From: Bacillota bacterium
GTDB lineage: Bacteria; Bacillota; Clostridia; Lachnospirales; Lachnospiraceae
Length of the DNA stretch: 64,000 nt
Reading direction: 5' to 3'
Assembly: GCA_023442465.1 (NCBI GenBank)
Contig: JAEZZQ010000030.1
Span: 124,001-188,000, forward strand
Below the pieces are notes generated by a model that ran no database searches, was not told the origin of the DNA, and saw only the letters and a program-made list of their open reading frames with translations. The position numbers and the translations under genes were made by a program. The stretch's first letter is position 1; every line of letters starts with the position of its first letter. Of the stretch, positions 52,082 through 61,212 are shown in pieces.

Positions 52082-54082
52082 ATGCCTATAAGAATTACAG
52101 GTATGAACTCTGGTTTGGATACAGAGTCCATTATTACAGAATTGATGAAGGTTCAGCAGACCAAAGTCGATAAAGTAAAGAAGCAGCAGACTAAGCTACA
52201 GTGGAAGCAGGATGCATGGAAGACGTTGAATTCCAAAGTGTATTCATTTTTTAATACCACTCTTAACAATATGAGAGCCGCTTCGGATTATAGCAAGAAG
52301 ACGACAGATGTTTCTAATTCGTCGGTGGCGAGTGTTGTAACCAGCGACAAAGCTATGAACGCGGTGCAGAAGATGACTATCGGTGAAGTAGCAGCATCTG
52401 GATACTTGACCGGAGGAGATTTGAAAGGCAGTTATACAAAGGCAAGTAAGCTGGCTGACTTGGGAATTGCAGAGGGCAGTTCTTTTAGTGTTACTGTGAA
52501 CGGAAAGACTAAGGATATAACGGTTACTTCCGATATGACTATAAATCAACTCCTATCGAGTTTTCAGAGCGCGGGGGTTGATGCGAATTTTGATGAAAAA
52601 AATCAAAGATTTTATATAAGTGCTAAAAAGAGCGGAGCAGATAACGATTTTTCTATTACTGCATCGAATAGTAGCGGAATAGATGCGCTGAATAAGCTGA
52701 AGATTCTTTCCTATGATACCGCTTCTTTGAAAGAGTATGAAAAGTATGCAAATATGACTGCGGATGAAAAGCAAGCAGCAATCAATGCGGAGGTAACTCA
52801 ACGTCTGGCAGCGTATCTGAGCCAGAGAACAACTCTGACAGAGACGTTGAATAAACAGCAGGAGCAGATTACAACTGCTGAGGAAAGTTATAGAAACAAA
52901 TATAGTGAAGAGATAAGCGGGCAGAGCTCCAGCGATTTAGAATCTCAGATTACTGCCAAGAAAACAGAAATCGAGAATCTGAAGGAGTCAGGGGACGAAG
53001 AGGCTCTTGCAGCAGCAAAGGATGCGCTTTCCCAGCTTCAGGAAAAAAAGGAATATGTAGATAAATACGAAAAAGCTAAGACGAGCTATGAAGCCACGCA
53101 AACATCACTTGCGACAATTGCTAACTATGTTGATGAGAGTGGTAATGCCAAGCCTCTGCTTGAGCAAGAAGCTGAAGCCAAGATTCAAGCGAAGATAGAC
53201 ACTGCCAGCGATTTGATGTCGGGCGATATGAAAAGCGACGATGTGGTAAGAATCTCAGGAAAAGATGCTTCTATTACATTGAATGGAGTGGAATATAAAT
53301 CTACCAGCAATGTTTTTGAGGTAAACGGGCTGACAATAACTGTATTAGGCAGCAAAGGCGATGAAGTGACTTTGACGACCAGACAGGATACCGATGGCAT
53401 TTATGATATGATCAAGAAATTTATTAAAGAATACAATTCTTTAATAAATGAGATGGATAAGCTTTATAATGCTGCTTCGTCTAAGGGATATGAACCTCTT
53501 ACAAGTGATGAAAAGGAAGAAATGTCCGATTCTGAAATCGAAGATTGGGAAACTAAGATTAAAGATTCCATTTTACGTGGAGATTCTACTCTTTCAACTG
53601 TTTCCTCCAGCTTAAAGAGCATTATGCTCGGAGGGGTGGAAGTAAATGGAAAGAAAATGTTTTTGTCGAGTTTTGGTATTGAGACATCAAGTTATTTCAG
53701 CGCGGCAGAGAATGAAAAAAATGCATATCATATTTCCGGTGATTCGGATGACAGCAGTGTGAGTTCGAATGAAAACAAGCTGAAAGCAGCCATTGCATCT
53801 GATCCGGATTCGGTTATTGAATTCTTTTCTCAATTGTCACAGAATCTTTATGTTAATTTAAATAAGCTTACATCGAGTACGGATTTTAGAAGCTTTGGCT
53901 CGATTTATGATGACAAAAAAATGAAAGAGGATTATAATAATTACACAACAAAGATTAGCAAATTGGAAGAAAAGCTTAAAGCCATGGAAGACAGATATTA
54001 TAATCAGTTTTCTGCCATGGAGACGGCGTTGGCGAAGCTTCAATCCAATCAAAGCGCTGTAACAAGTTTATTAGGAGGTTGA
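52082..54082 (+). CDS. fliD: Flagellar filament cap FliD
   Basis: The 666-residue protein has the FliD N-terminus (RITGMNSGLDTESIITELMKVQQTKVDKVKKQQTKLQWKQDAWKTLNSKVYSF) and C-terminus (ISKLEEKLKAMEDRYYNQFSAMETALAKLQSNQSAVTSLLGG). The middle holds a long coiled-coil insert (about residues 215-360, rich in Glu/Gln/Lys). FliD caps the filament and folds flagellin at its tip. AGGAGG precedes the ATG, and fliS follows after 6 bases. Confidence 0.94.
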   Translation: MPIRITGMNSGLDTESIITELMKVQQTKVDKVKKQQTKLQWKQDAWKTLNSKVYSFFNTTLNNMRAASDYSKKTTDVSNSSVASVVTSDKAMNAVQKMTIGEVAASGYLTGGDLKGSYTKASKLADLGIAEGSSFSVTVNGKTKDITVTSDMTINQLLSSFQSAGVDANFDEKNQRFYISAKKSGADNDFSITASNSSGIDALNKLKILSYDTASLKEYEKYANMTADEKQAAINAEVTQRLAAYLSQRTTLTETLNKQQEQITTAEESYRNKYSEEISGQSSSDLESQITAKKTEIENLKESGDEEALAAAKDALSQLQEKKEYVDKYEKAKTSYEATQTSLATIANYVDESGNAKPLLEQEAEAKIQAKIDTASDLMSGDMKSDDVVRISGKDASITLNGVEYKSTSNVFEVNGLTITVLGSKGDEVTLTTRQDTDGIYDMIKKFIKEYNSLINEMDKLYNAASSKGYEPLTSDEKEEMSDSEIEDWETKIKDSILRGDSTLSTVSSSLKSIMLGGVEVNGKKMFLSSFGIETSSYFSAAENEKNAYHISGDSDDSSVSSNENKLKAAIASDPDSVIEFFSQLSQNLYVNLNKLTSSTDFRSFGSIYDDKKMKEDYNNYTTKISKLEEKLKAMEDRYYNQFSAMETALAKLQSNQSAVTSLLGG

Positions 54083-54088
54083 TAGAAC

Positions 54089-54475
54089 ATGGCGTTGCCA
54101 AACGGATATGCGCAATACAATAACAATCAGGTGCTGACCGCCTCGCCGGCAGAATTGACACTTATGCTATATAATGGAGCGATTAAGTTTTGTAATATTG
54201 CAATTGCAGCAATAGAGAAAAAGGATACAGAGAAAGCTCATATAAATATAGTGAAGGTAGAGAAAATAGTAGAGTATCTCAGGATCACTTTGGATATGAA
54301 ATATCCGGTAGCACAAGACTTTGATAATATATATGCTTATTTAGATAGACGTTTGGTGGAAGCGAATGTGAAAAAGGATACCAAAATACTGGAGGAGGTG
54401 TGCGAGCACATTCGTTCGGTAAGGGATACGTGGAAAGAAGTAATGCGCCTAAACAAGGATAAGGGAGCTATATGA
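54089..54475 (+). CDS. fliS: Flagellin export chaperone FliS
   Basis: The 128-residue helical protein has the FliS pattern (GYAQYNNNQVLTASPAELTLMLYNGAIKFCNIAIAAIEKKD and DFDNIYAYLDRRLVEANVKKDTKILEEVCEHIRSVRDTWKEVM). It binds the flagellin C-terminus to prevent premature polymerisation. It overlaps the next gene by 4 bases (ATGA). Confidence 0.94.
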   Translation: MALPNGYAQYNNNQVLTASPAELTLMLYNGAIKFCNIAIAAIEKKDTEKAHINIVKVEKIVEYLRITLDMKYPVAQDFDNIYAYLDRRLVEANVKKDTKILEEVCEHIRSVRDTWKEVMRLNKDKGAI

Positions 54476-54945
54476 TAGAAAATTATCTCCAAGTTCTGGA
54501 ACAAAGCCTGCATAAGAAGGCAGATATTTTATCCCGTATACAGGAAATAAATCTGAAGCAGGAACGAATCTTGAAAGAGGAGGGCACTGCGGAAGATTTC
54601 GATACCACCATCGATGAAAAAGAGAAGCTGATAGAAGAACTATCCAAGCTGGACGAGGGTTTTGAGACCTTATACCAGCATATCGAGGGGCAGTTGTCTG
54701 CCGGCAGGGAGCAGTATAAGAGCCAGATAGTTAAGCTGCAGCAATTAATCGTAAAAGTGACAGAAAAAAGTATGGCAATTCAGGCGCAGGAGAAAAGAAA
54801 TTATAAGTTTGCCCAAAATTATTTCGCTGTAAGCCGAAAAAATTTGCAGAAGAGCAGGACTACCTCTAAGGCTGCAATGGATTATTACAAGAGTATGAGC
54901 AATTCGCAAATTGTACAGCCTCAATTTATGGACAAAAAAAAATAA
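54472..54945 (+). CDS. FliT-like flagellar chaperone candidate
   Basis: The 157-residue, wholly helical, charged protein follows fliS with a 4-base overlap, the position normally held by fliT. Sequence similarity to FliT is weak by eye (LEQSLHKKADILSRIQEINLKQERILKEE), and its coiled-coil features are also seen in FlgN. It probably helps export FliD or flagellin. There is no terminator before the fliC promoter, so some read-through is possible. Confidence 0.65.
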   Translation: MIENYLQVLEQSLHKKADILSRIQEINLKQERILKEEGTAEDFDTTIDEKEKLIEELSKLDEGFETLYQHIEGQLSAGREQYKSQIVKLQQLIVKVTEKSMAIQAQEKRNYKFAQNYFAVSRKNLQKSRTTSKAAMDYYKSMSNSQIVQPQFMDKKK

Positions 54946-54973
54946 AAAATATCAAAAAATGTAAAATCAGCTA

Positions 54974-55000
54974 TAAAGTATCTCAGATTCGAGCCGATAT
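54974..55000 (+). promoter_or_regulatory. SigD promoter of fliC
   Basis: TAAA (54974-54977), 15 bases, GCCGATAT (54993-55000): identical to the SigD consensus. The transcript leader is about 115 bases. Confidence 0.93.
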
Positions 55001-55083
55001 ATATTACAAGTAAAGCAATTACTTACGAAATTTAATGTTTTCAGAAGAAGCGTACGGTCCGAAGAAAGCATTATAAAAAATCA

Positions 55084-55116
55084 AGTGGCAAGGAAGCCAC
55101 TACATATTCAAGGAGG
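55084..55116 (+). promoter_or_regulatory. Candidate CsrA-binding sites in fliC leader
   Basis: AGTGGC (55084-55089) and GCCACT (55096-55101) form a perfect stem with AAGGAA in the loop, placing GGA exactly as CsrA prefers. A second GGA lies in the Shine-Dalgarno CAAGGAGG (55109-55116). This two-site layout mirrors the hag leader of B. subtilis. Confidence 0.7.
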
Positions 55117-55124
55117 AATATAAT

Positions 55125-55943
55125 ATGGTAGTACAACACAATCTTACAGCTATGAACTCTAACAGAATGTTAGGCATTACAACAAACGCACAGGCTAAGT
55201 CAACAGAGAAATTATCTTCCGGTTATAAAATCAACCGCGCAGCAGATGATGCAGCAGGACTTTCCATCTCCGAAAAAATGAGACGTCAGATCAGAGGTCT
55301 TACACAGGCTTCTTCAAACGCTCAGGATGGTATCAGTGCAGCACAGACAGCAGAAGGTGCTTTGAGTGAAGTTACCGATATGCTTCAGAGAATGAACGAA
55401 CTTACAGTTAAAGCGTTGAATGGTACTTATACATCTACGCAGAAACAGTATATCTCTGACGAAATCAATCAGTTAACTTCTGAAATTGACAGAGTAGCAG
55501 ATACTACGAGATTCAACGACCAGAAGTTATTAGACGGTAACTATGATGCTACGCTTCAGATTGGTAATGAAGGCGGAGAGACACTGAACGTTAAGATTTC
55601 TTCTATGAAAGCTTCAAGCATTAACGGCAGCCTTGCAAGCAATTTGAACTGGAAAACTACTGATCCTACTTCTGCTTATCTTGAGGCAGTTAAGAGTGGA
55701 CTTGAGACAGTTGCATCTCAGCGTTCTGCACTCGGTGCTATTCAGAACCGTTTAGAGCATACTATCAGCAACTTGGATAATATTGTTGAGAATACCACAG
55801 CTTCTGAGTCTCGTGTACGTGATACAGATATGTCGACAGAAATGGTTAGATATTCTAACAACCAGATTCTTGCACAGGCAGGTCAGGCTATGCTTGCACA
55901 GGCTAATCAGGTTAATCAGGGTGTATTGTCCTTAATTCAGTAA
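55125..55943 (+). CDS. fliC: Flagellin FliC
   Basis: The 272-residue flagellin has both conserved ends (VVQHNLTAMNSNRMLGITTNAQAKSTEKLSSGYKINRAADDAAGLSISEKMR and NQILAQAGQAMLAQANQVNQGVLSLIQ) and almost no variable middle. It is therefore a short D0/D1-type flagellin. In the TLR5-contact helix it has QRMNELTVKALNGT, with N where enteric flagellins have the key R. AAGGAGG precedes the start, and CsrA control is likely. A terminator follows. Downstream glycosyltransferases suggest its surface is glycosylated; candidate Ser/Thr sites cannot be named. Confidence 0.96.
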   Translation: MVVQHNLTAMNSNRMLGITTNAQAKSTEKLSSGYKINRAADDAAGLSISEKMRRQIRGLTQASSNAQDGISAAQTAEGALSEVTDMLQRMNELTVKALNGTYTSTQKQYISDEINQLTSEIDRVADTTRFNDQKLLDGNYDATLQIGNEGGETLNVKISSMKASSINGSLASNLNWKTTDPTSAYLEAVKSGLETVASQRSALGAIQNRLEHTISNLDNIVENTTASESRVRDTDMSTEMVRYSNNQILAQAGQAMLAQANQVNQGVLSLIQ

Positions 55944-55971
55944 GAAACATATCGTACGGAAATATTTTATG

Positions 55972-56001
55972 AGAGGGCTGATATAATCAGCCCTCTTTTT
56001 T
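55972..56001 (+). terminator. Terminator after fliC
   Basis: AGAGGGCTGA (55972-55981) pairs with TCAGCCCTCT (55987-55996) over TATAA and is followed by T residues. It may be leaky, since the glycosyltransferase gene begins only 23 bases later. Confidence 0.9.
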
Positions 56002-56023
56002 CAAAAAAGAAATTGGTGGAAAA

Positions 56024-57199
56024 ATGAAGATATTGATGTTGGAGTGGGACAGTTTTGCGCAGGAATATATCGTGGAGGCATTTCAAAGGGCAGAATGTCA
56101 GGTAGAGGTGTATCCATGGCCTTTTGGGCAGAAGAATATGCGGGAGAATGATGAATTAAAGGAAGAGTTAGAGCAAAAACTTCGAAGGGACGATTATTCC
56201 TTCGTTTTTTCTTTAAATTTCTTTCCGGTGGCTTCGGCTGCATGCTTCCTTGTTGGAACCAAATATATTTCATGGGTATATGATACGCCGTATCTGCTGC
56301 TATATTCTAAGCATATCAAATATGAAACAACTACGGTATATGTCTTTGATAAGACTCTTTGTAAGAGACTGAACGAAAGTGGCATTAAAAATGTCTATTT
56401 CATGCCCATGGCAGCGCCTGCAAAGTATTATGATAGTATTCCGGCCGGGCAGATGGAAAGTTTTCAGGCGGAGATTTCTTTTGTAGGGTCCTTATATACA
56501 GAAGAAAATCAAAACTTCTACAAAAATTTAGACGGAGTAAATGCTTATACACATGGATATCTGGAGGCACTCATCCAGGCACAAAAGAATATTTATGGAT
56601 CCTTTTTTTTGGAAGAGTTATTAAATGAACCTGTTACAGAGGAACTAAAGCGGGTATACCCGATTCCTAAGGGGGAAGATGAGTGGGAGTCTGACCAGTG
56701 GATATATGCCAATTATTTCTTGGCGAGGAGGCTTACAGGAGTACAGAGAGGGGAAATCCTGCGCCTTATTTCCGAAAAGTATAAGGTAAAGCTGTATTCT
56801 CCGGCAAGCACACCGGAATTATCAATGGTTGAAAACTGTGGTCCGGTAGATTATATAAACCAGATGCCGTATATTTTTAAAAATTCAAAAATTAATTTGA
56901 ATATGACACTTAGGAGCATCTATTCAGGGATACCTTTAAGAGCGATGGATATTATGGGGTGCGGAGGTTTTCTGCTTACTAATTTTCAGGAGGATTTTCT
57001 TGAGTTCTTTGAACCGGATGCGGACTATGTTTATTATACAGATAATAATGATTTGTTGAGAAAAATAGATTATTATTTGACACATGATGAGGAGCGGGAA
57101 CGAATAGCAGGGTGCGGACTTGAAAAGGTAAGACAATATCATACCTATGATTGCCGCATTGAGGAGATTCTTGTGCGGGTGAAGGGAGACTACAGATAG
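56024..57199 (+). CDS. CgeB/DUF3880-type glycosyltransferase, copy 1
   Basis: The 391-residue protein has a DUF3880-like N-terminal half (KILMLEWDSFAQEYIVEAFQRAECQVEVYPWPF, FVFSLNFFPVASAAC, KYISWVYDTPYLLLYS) and a CgeB-type GT-B C-terminal half (INLNMTLRSIYSGIPLRAMDIMGCGGFLLTNFQEDFLEFFEPDADYVYYTD). It probably transfers a sugar, with flagellin the likely acceptor given its position after fliC. The next gene begins 2 bases after its stop and is a paralogue. Confidence 0.85.
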   Translation: MKILMLEWDSFAQEYIVEAFQRAECQVEVYPWPFGQKNMRENDELKEELEQKLRRDDYSFVFSLNFFPVASAACFLVGTKYISWVYDTPYLLLYSKHIKYETTTVYVFDKTLCKRLNESGIKNVYFMPMAAPAKYYDSIPAGQMESFQAEISFVGSLYTEENQNFYKNLDGVNAYTHGYLEALIQAQKNIYGSFFLEELLNEPVTEELKRVYPIPKGEDEWESDQWIYANYFLARRLTGVQRGEILRLISEKYKVKLYSPASTPELSMVENCGPVDYINQMPYIFKNSKINLNMTLRSIYSGIPLRAMDIMGCGGFLLTNFQEDFLEFFEPDADYVYYTDNNDLLRKIDYYLTHDEERERIAGCGLEKVRQYHTYDCRIEEILVRVKGDYR

Positions 57200-57200
57200 C

Positions 57201-58382
57201 ATGTATGTTTTATGGATGAACTGGAATTCTTTCGGAAGAGATGGAATCTATAAAGAATTTATAAGGCGGGGATATGTGGTAGAGTGTTTTGAACTTGAAA
57301 CTAAGACAAATACGAGATTGAACAATAAATATGCGGAGGAGATGATCCGCTATATGTCGGATAAAAAGTTTGATTTCGTCTTTTCTTTTAACTATTACCC
57401 TGTTGTGTCTCTGGCTTGCAATGCATGTAAAATAAAGTATGTATCATGGGTATACGATAGTCCTATGATAGCACTGTATTCCAATACGATTGTCTTCCCC
57501 TATAATTATGTCTTTATATTTGATAAGGCCTCTTATCGTGAAATGCGTAATTATGGAATAGACACGGTATATTATCTTCCTATGGCAACGGATGTAGTGA
57601 CCTATGACGGTTATGAGATGGATGAAATGATTCGGAATATTTACAGTGCTTCTATTTCTTTTATTGGATCAACCTATACAGAGAAAAAACATCGGCTCTA
57701 TAATCGCTTGCTGGGTGTGAATGACTATACGCTGGGATATTTGGAGGGAATAATTCAAGCACAAAAAAAGATATATGGTGCACTGATTTTAGAGGAGCTG
57801 TTGACACCGGACATTATTGAGGAAATATTGAAGGTTCAGCCATGGGTGATGAATGAAGATGGTTTCGAGCGCCCTTCCTGGGCATTTGCCCAATATTTTC
57901 TGGCGCGGAGGGTGACATCCTTAGAGCGGCAGGAAATTCTTCAAATGTTGTCGGAAAAATATCAGGTAGTTCTATATACAAGCGAAAAAACACCACAATT
58001 GCCAAAGGTAGATAACAGGGGGCCTGCTGGAATGCTCAAGGAATCCGTATACATTTACCGCAGTTCTAAGATTAACCTGAATATGTCGCTGCGCAGCATT
58101 GTTTCCGGAATACCTTATAGAGTATTCGAAATCATGGGAAGTGGAGGATTTCTCTTATCCAATTATCAAGAGGATTTTTTCGACTATTTCATTCCGGGAG
58201 AGGATTTCGACTATTATGGCAGCTATGAAGAATTAATGGAAAAGACAGAATATTATTTGTCACATGAAAAAGAGAGAATTGAAATTGCCAGAAACGGATA
58301 TGAGAAGATAAAACAGTTTCATTCCTATAAGAACCGTTGGGACAATATATTGAATATCTTAACCGGGGAAAGAGAATATTGA
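57201..58382 (+). CDS. CgeB/DUF3880-type glycosyltransferase, copy 2
   Basis: The 393-residue paralogue shares the order and many motifs of copy 1 (FDFVFSFNYYPVVSLACNACKIKYVSWVYDSPMIALYS; INLNMSLRSIVSGIPYRVFEIMGSGGFLLSNYQEDFFDYFIPGEDFDYY). The two differ throughout, so they are diverged duplicates that may add successive sugars or use different donors. The start follows the previous stop by 2 bases without a strong ribosome binding site, suggesting translational coupling. Confidence 0.85.
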   Translation: MYVLWMNWNSFGRDGIYKEFIRRGYVVECFELETKTNTRLNNKYAEEMIRYMSDKKFDFVFSFNYYPVVSLACNACKIKYVSWVYDSPMIALYSNTIVFPYNYVFIFDKASYREMRNYGIDTVYYLPMATDVVTYDGYEMDEMIRNIYSASISFIGSTYTEKKHRLYNRLLGVNDYTLGYLEGIIQAQKKIYGALILEELLTPDIIEEILKVQPWVMNEDGFERPSWAFAQYFLARRVTSLERQEILQMLSEKYQVVLYTSEKTPQLPKVDNRGPAGMLKESVYIYRSSKINLNMSLRSIVSGIPYRVFEIMGSGGFLLSNYQEDFFDYFIPGEDFDYYGSYEELMEKTEYYLSHEKERIEIARNGYEKIKQFHSYKNRWDNILNILTGEREY

Positions 58383-58398
58383 AGAGAGAGGAAATATA

Positions 58399-59550
58399 GT
58401 GAGCCGGATAAACGTTAATCCTAAAATATCAGATATTATTGAAAAGCTGCAAAGATCTTTGATGGAGGGCAGGTTATCGATTGAAGATTTTCCCAAGGAC
58501 ATCGTAAAGAGCCTGTTAGAGGATACGCTTGGAAAGTCTTTTTGGTCTATCATAAGTGATAGTAGAGATAGCGGCTTCGCAGAAGAAATGCCGGAGGCAT
58601 ATATGAACTTATTCGAGCATTTTGTGGCTGAAAAGGATATACCAGGGTGCGTGGGTCTTTTGGGAGTGTTCGAGAGGCACTATAAGGGGCTATATGGAAT
58701 TATCGGGAAGTATGAAAATATTCAGGTATATCAAGACCTTATAAGGGGTGTTGGCTATGCATGGGCTCAGGTACAGTATAGACTTCATGAAAAACGGCAG
58801 GAACACTGGAGTGGATATGCTGAACCCCTGCCAAGAAAGAGGGGGGTAGTTTATACGTGTATGTTCGAAGCAGGGGTATGGGTAGAAGCACCGCTGCATA
58901 GAAATGCGTTCTGGGATTATTTCTGCTTTACAAACAGGGAAGACTTATGGGGCAAGAAAGAAAAAGGGTGGCAATTCCTTAAACCTTTTTGCATAGAAGA
59001 TCAAGATGACGATTGGATGACGAACTACCATATGATAAATGCTCATACAATATTTGCAGACTATGATTTTAGCATATGGGTGGCTCCCGAGATGCGTATT
59101 GTTGGAGACTTGAATGAGTGGTATGAAATATATGGAAAAAATGCATCCTTTTTATCTTTTTCAGATTATAAAGATGACAGTATTTATGATATTTTAATTA
59201 CGACTATGGTAGATGATGACAGCAATATTGGGTGTAGGAAGAAACGGTATAGATATCTTCAGGAGGGTTATCCGGAACACTATGGTCTGATTGACACTCG
59301 GTGCCTTTTTAGGAACCATAGGGATGAAATATTATGTGAGGTATTGAAGGATTGGTGGGAAGATGCAGTCTGCGATAAGATGTATGGTAAGTTTGGCTTT
59401 AACTATGCAGCATGGAAGAAAAATTTTAAATTTGCTATTTGTAATCAGTTTGTTGATGAGAATCGATATATATCCAATACACAATTGGATTTAGATAAAA
59501 AAACAGATTTTTGGCTTCCGAAGAACGACCATGACGGAAAGGAGGCGTAG
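58399..59550 (+). CDS. DUF616-like (TOD1-type) glycosyltransferase
   Basis: A GTG start at 58399 with AGAGAGG upstream gives 383 residues. The N-terminal 140 are helical. The middle (RGVVYTCMFEAGVWVEAPLHRNAFWDYFCFTN, residues about 149-180) and the later CLFRNHRDEILCEVLKDWWED have the DUF616 pattern, a putative GT-A fold glycosyltransferase. DxD-like FADYDFSIWVAPEM lies near residue 220. Activity has not been shown from the sequence alone. It lies in the flagellin-downstream cluster. Confidence 0.7.
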   Translation: MSRINVNPKISDIIEKLQRSLMEGRLSIEDFPKDIVKSLLEDTLGKSFWSIISDSRDSGFAEEMPEAYMNLFEHFVAEKDIPGCVGLLGVFERHYKGLYGIIGKYENIQVYQDLIRGVGYAWAQVQYRLHEKRQEHWSGYAEPLPRKRGVVYTCMFEAGVWVEAPLHRNAFWDYFCFTNREDLWGKKEKGWQFLKPFCIEDQDDDWMTNYHMINAHTIFADYDFSIWVAPEMRIVGDLNEWYEIYGKNASFLSFSDYKDDSIYDILITTMVDDDSNIGCRKKRYRYLQEGYPEHYGLIDTRCLFRNHRDEILCEVLKDWWEDAVCDKMYGKFGFNYAAWKKNFKFAICNQFVDENRYISNTQLDLDKKTDFWLPKNDHDGKEA

Positions 59551-59553
59551 CTT

Positions 59554-61200
59554 ATGGCTGCGGGAGCAGACGAGGTAATCTGCTATACAACACACTTATT
59601 GTCAGGAGAAGAACGATCATTGTCCTTTATGGATATTTTGCTGGATGATAGATGGGCGGAGGGAGAAATTCGATTTTTGGAACCGCTATTTGCTGAAGTT
59701 GGGGGATTTAATACACGTTTACATACGAAGCAGACGTACGAACTGCTGTTGAGAGTTGCTGAGCATTATCCGGTAAAGGCGGTAGGAATTGCGGAGGAAA
59801 AGTGCAATTGTATATTGCAAGAGGATACGTGGGAGGCTTTTAGGACAGATTGTTATGTAGCAGGGAAATATCAGCAGGAACTATTGGATTCGGAATATTT
59901 TAATCCAGTTATAGAGTCTTTGTTCATTCGGGCGAAAGAACTGGGATATGCACAAGAGGGTATCGAGTGGCTCGAGAAGATGATTGCCCGTGCCCCGGAA
60001 TATTATGAGATTTATGATAATACACAGCCTATCTTGATTTATAAAACGGACGATACAGTATGCAATTTGTTGAATGTCTTTGCAGAGCAGTTGGCTCTTT
60101 CCTTTCAGGCATATCAGCAGAGGGTAGAGATATTCGACGTTCAGAAAGAGGGAAATGGTGCTCTTACACGGTATATTGGAAAGCGGTTTAAGGCTATTAT
60201 CGGTATACAGAGTTATGTATTCTCAATTATGATGCAGGATTGTATTACGAATCTCCATGATTTGATTTCAGGACCGAAATACAATATGATCCTGGATCAT
60301 CCGGCGTGGATGAAAGAGCATATTGCCATGGCACCAAAGGATTATCATCTTCTCATTCACGATAGAAATTATCTGGCTTTTGCGGATAGATATTTTAAGA
60401 ATATCGGAGCAAATCATCATTTTTCGCCTGCTGGAGTGCTGCCTGAGATACAGGGAGAAATGAGGAAGGAGTATGATATTTCCTTTATTGGCACCTATTA
60501 TGACTATAGGAAGCGCCTTGCAGTAATAGGAACTTATGGACGCAGGCAGCGCTTTTTCATGTCTCGTTACATGAACGTAATGAAGAAGCATCCGAATATG
60601 ACTGCGGAAAGCGCATTTGAACAGACCTTGGATTATTATGGAATCCAGGTGGACGATGAGGGATTTCTAAGTTTATTTTATGAGTTTCGAGAGGCGTGTT
60701 TCTGCATTATGAGTTATTATAGAGAGAAGACGATGCAAACGCTTCTGGATGGTGGAATATGCTTGCATGTGTTCGGCGATAGTTGGGCAAACAGTCCATT
60801 CATGACTCATGAGAATTTTATATATCACCCATCTATCGGTTTAGAGGAAAGCATGGAGGTAATGAAAAAGTCTAAGCTTTCCCTCAATATCATGTCGTGG
60901 CATATGGATGGATTTACAGAAAGAGCTGCTCATACTCTTTTGTGCCATTCGGTATTGCTATCTAGTAAAAGTACTTACCTGGAAGAGGACTTTAGAAACG
61001 GAGATGAATTGGTTCTTTTCGACTTGGAAAGGCTGGAGGAACTTCCCACGCTTGTCGAAAAGCTATTGGAAGATGAGACAAAGCTAATGCAAATTGCCGC
61101 ACGGGGATATCAGAAAGCACTTCAAAATCACCTATGGAAGCATAGGGGAGAACAACTGCTTTTTATAATAGAAGAGGATAAAAAAAGAGACGATAAATGA
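59554..61200 (+). CDS. Composite protein: GT2 tail plus CgeB-like glycosyltransferase
   Basis: This 548-residue protein has an unusual start. Residues 40-85 (FLEPLFAEVGGFNTRLHTKQTYELLLRVAEHYPVKAVG) look like the end of a family-2 glycosyltransferase whose catalytic N-terminus is missing. A CgeB-like domain follows (residues about 165-540: FKAIIGIQSYVFSIMMQD, SFIGTYYDYRKRLAV, LHVFGDSWANSPFMTHENF, KLSLNIMSWHMDGFTERAAHTLLCHSVLLSSKSTYLEEDF). AAGGAGG precedes the ATG, 3 bases after the previous stop. It is probably active through the second domain. Confidence 0.7.
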   Translation: MAAGADEVICYTTHLLSGEERSLSFMDILLDDRWAEGEIRFLEPLFAEVGGFNTRLHTKQTYELLLRVAEHYPVKAVGIAEEKCNCILQEDTWEAFRTDCYVAGKYQQELLDSEYFNPVIESLFIRAKELGYAQEGIEWLEKMIARAPEYYEIYDNTQPILIYKTDDTVCNLLNVFAEQLALSFQAYQQRVEIFDVQKEGNGALTRYIGKRFKAIIGIQSYVFSIMMQDCITNLHDLISGPKYNMILDHPAWMKEHIAMAPKDYHLLIHDRNYLAFADRYFKNIGANHHFSPAGVLPEIQGEMRKEYDISFIGTYYDYRKRLAVIGTYGRRQRFFMSRYMNVMKKHPNMTAESAFEQTLDYYGIQVDDEGFLSLFYEFREACFCIMSYYREKTMQTLLDGGICLHVFGDSWANSPFMTHENFIYHPSIGLEESMEVMKKSKLSLNIMSWHMDGFTERAAHTLLCHSVLLSSKSTYLEEDFRNGDELVLFDLERLEELPTLVEKLLEDETKLMQIAARGYQKALQNHLWKHRGEQLLFIIEEDKKRDDK

Positions 61201-61212
61201 GGAGATAAAGAG

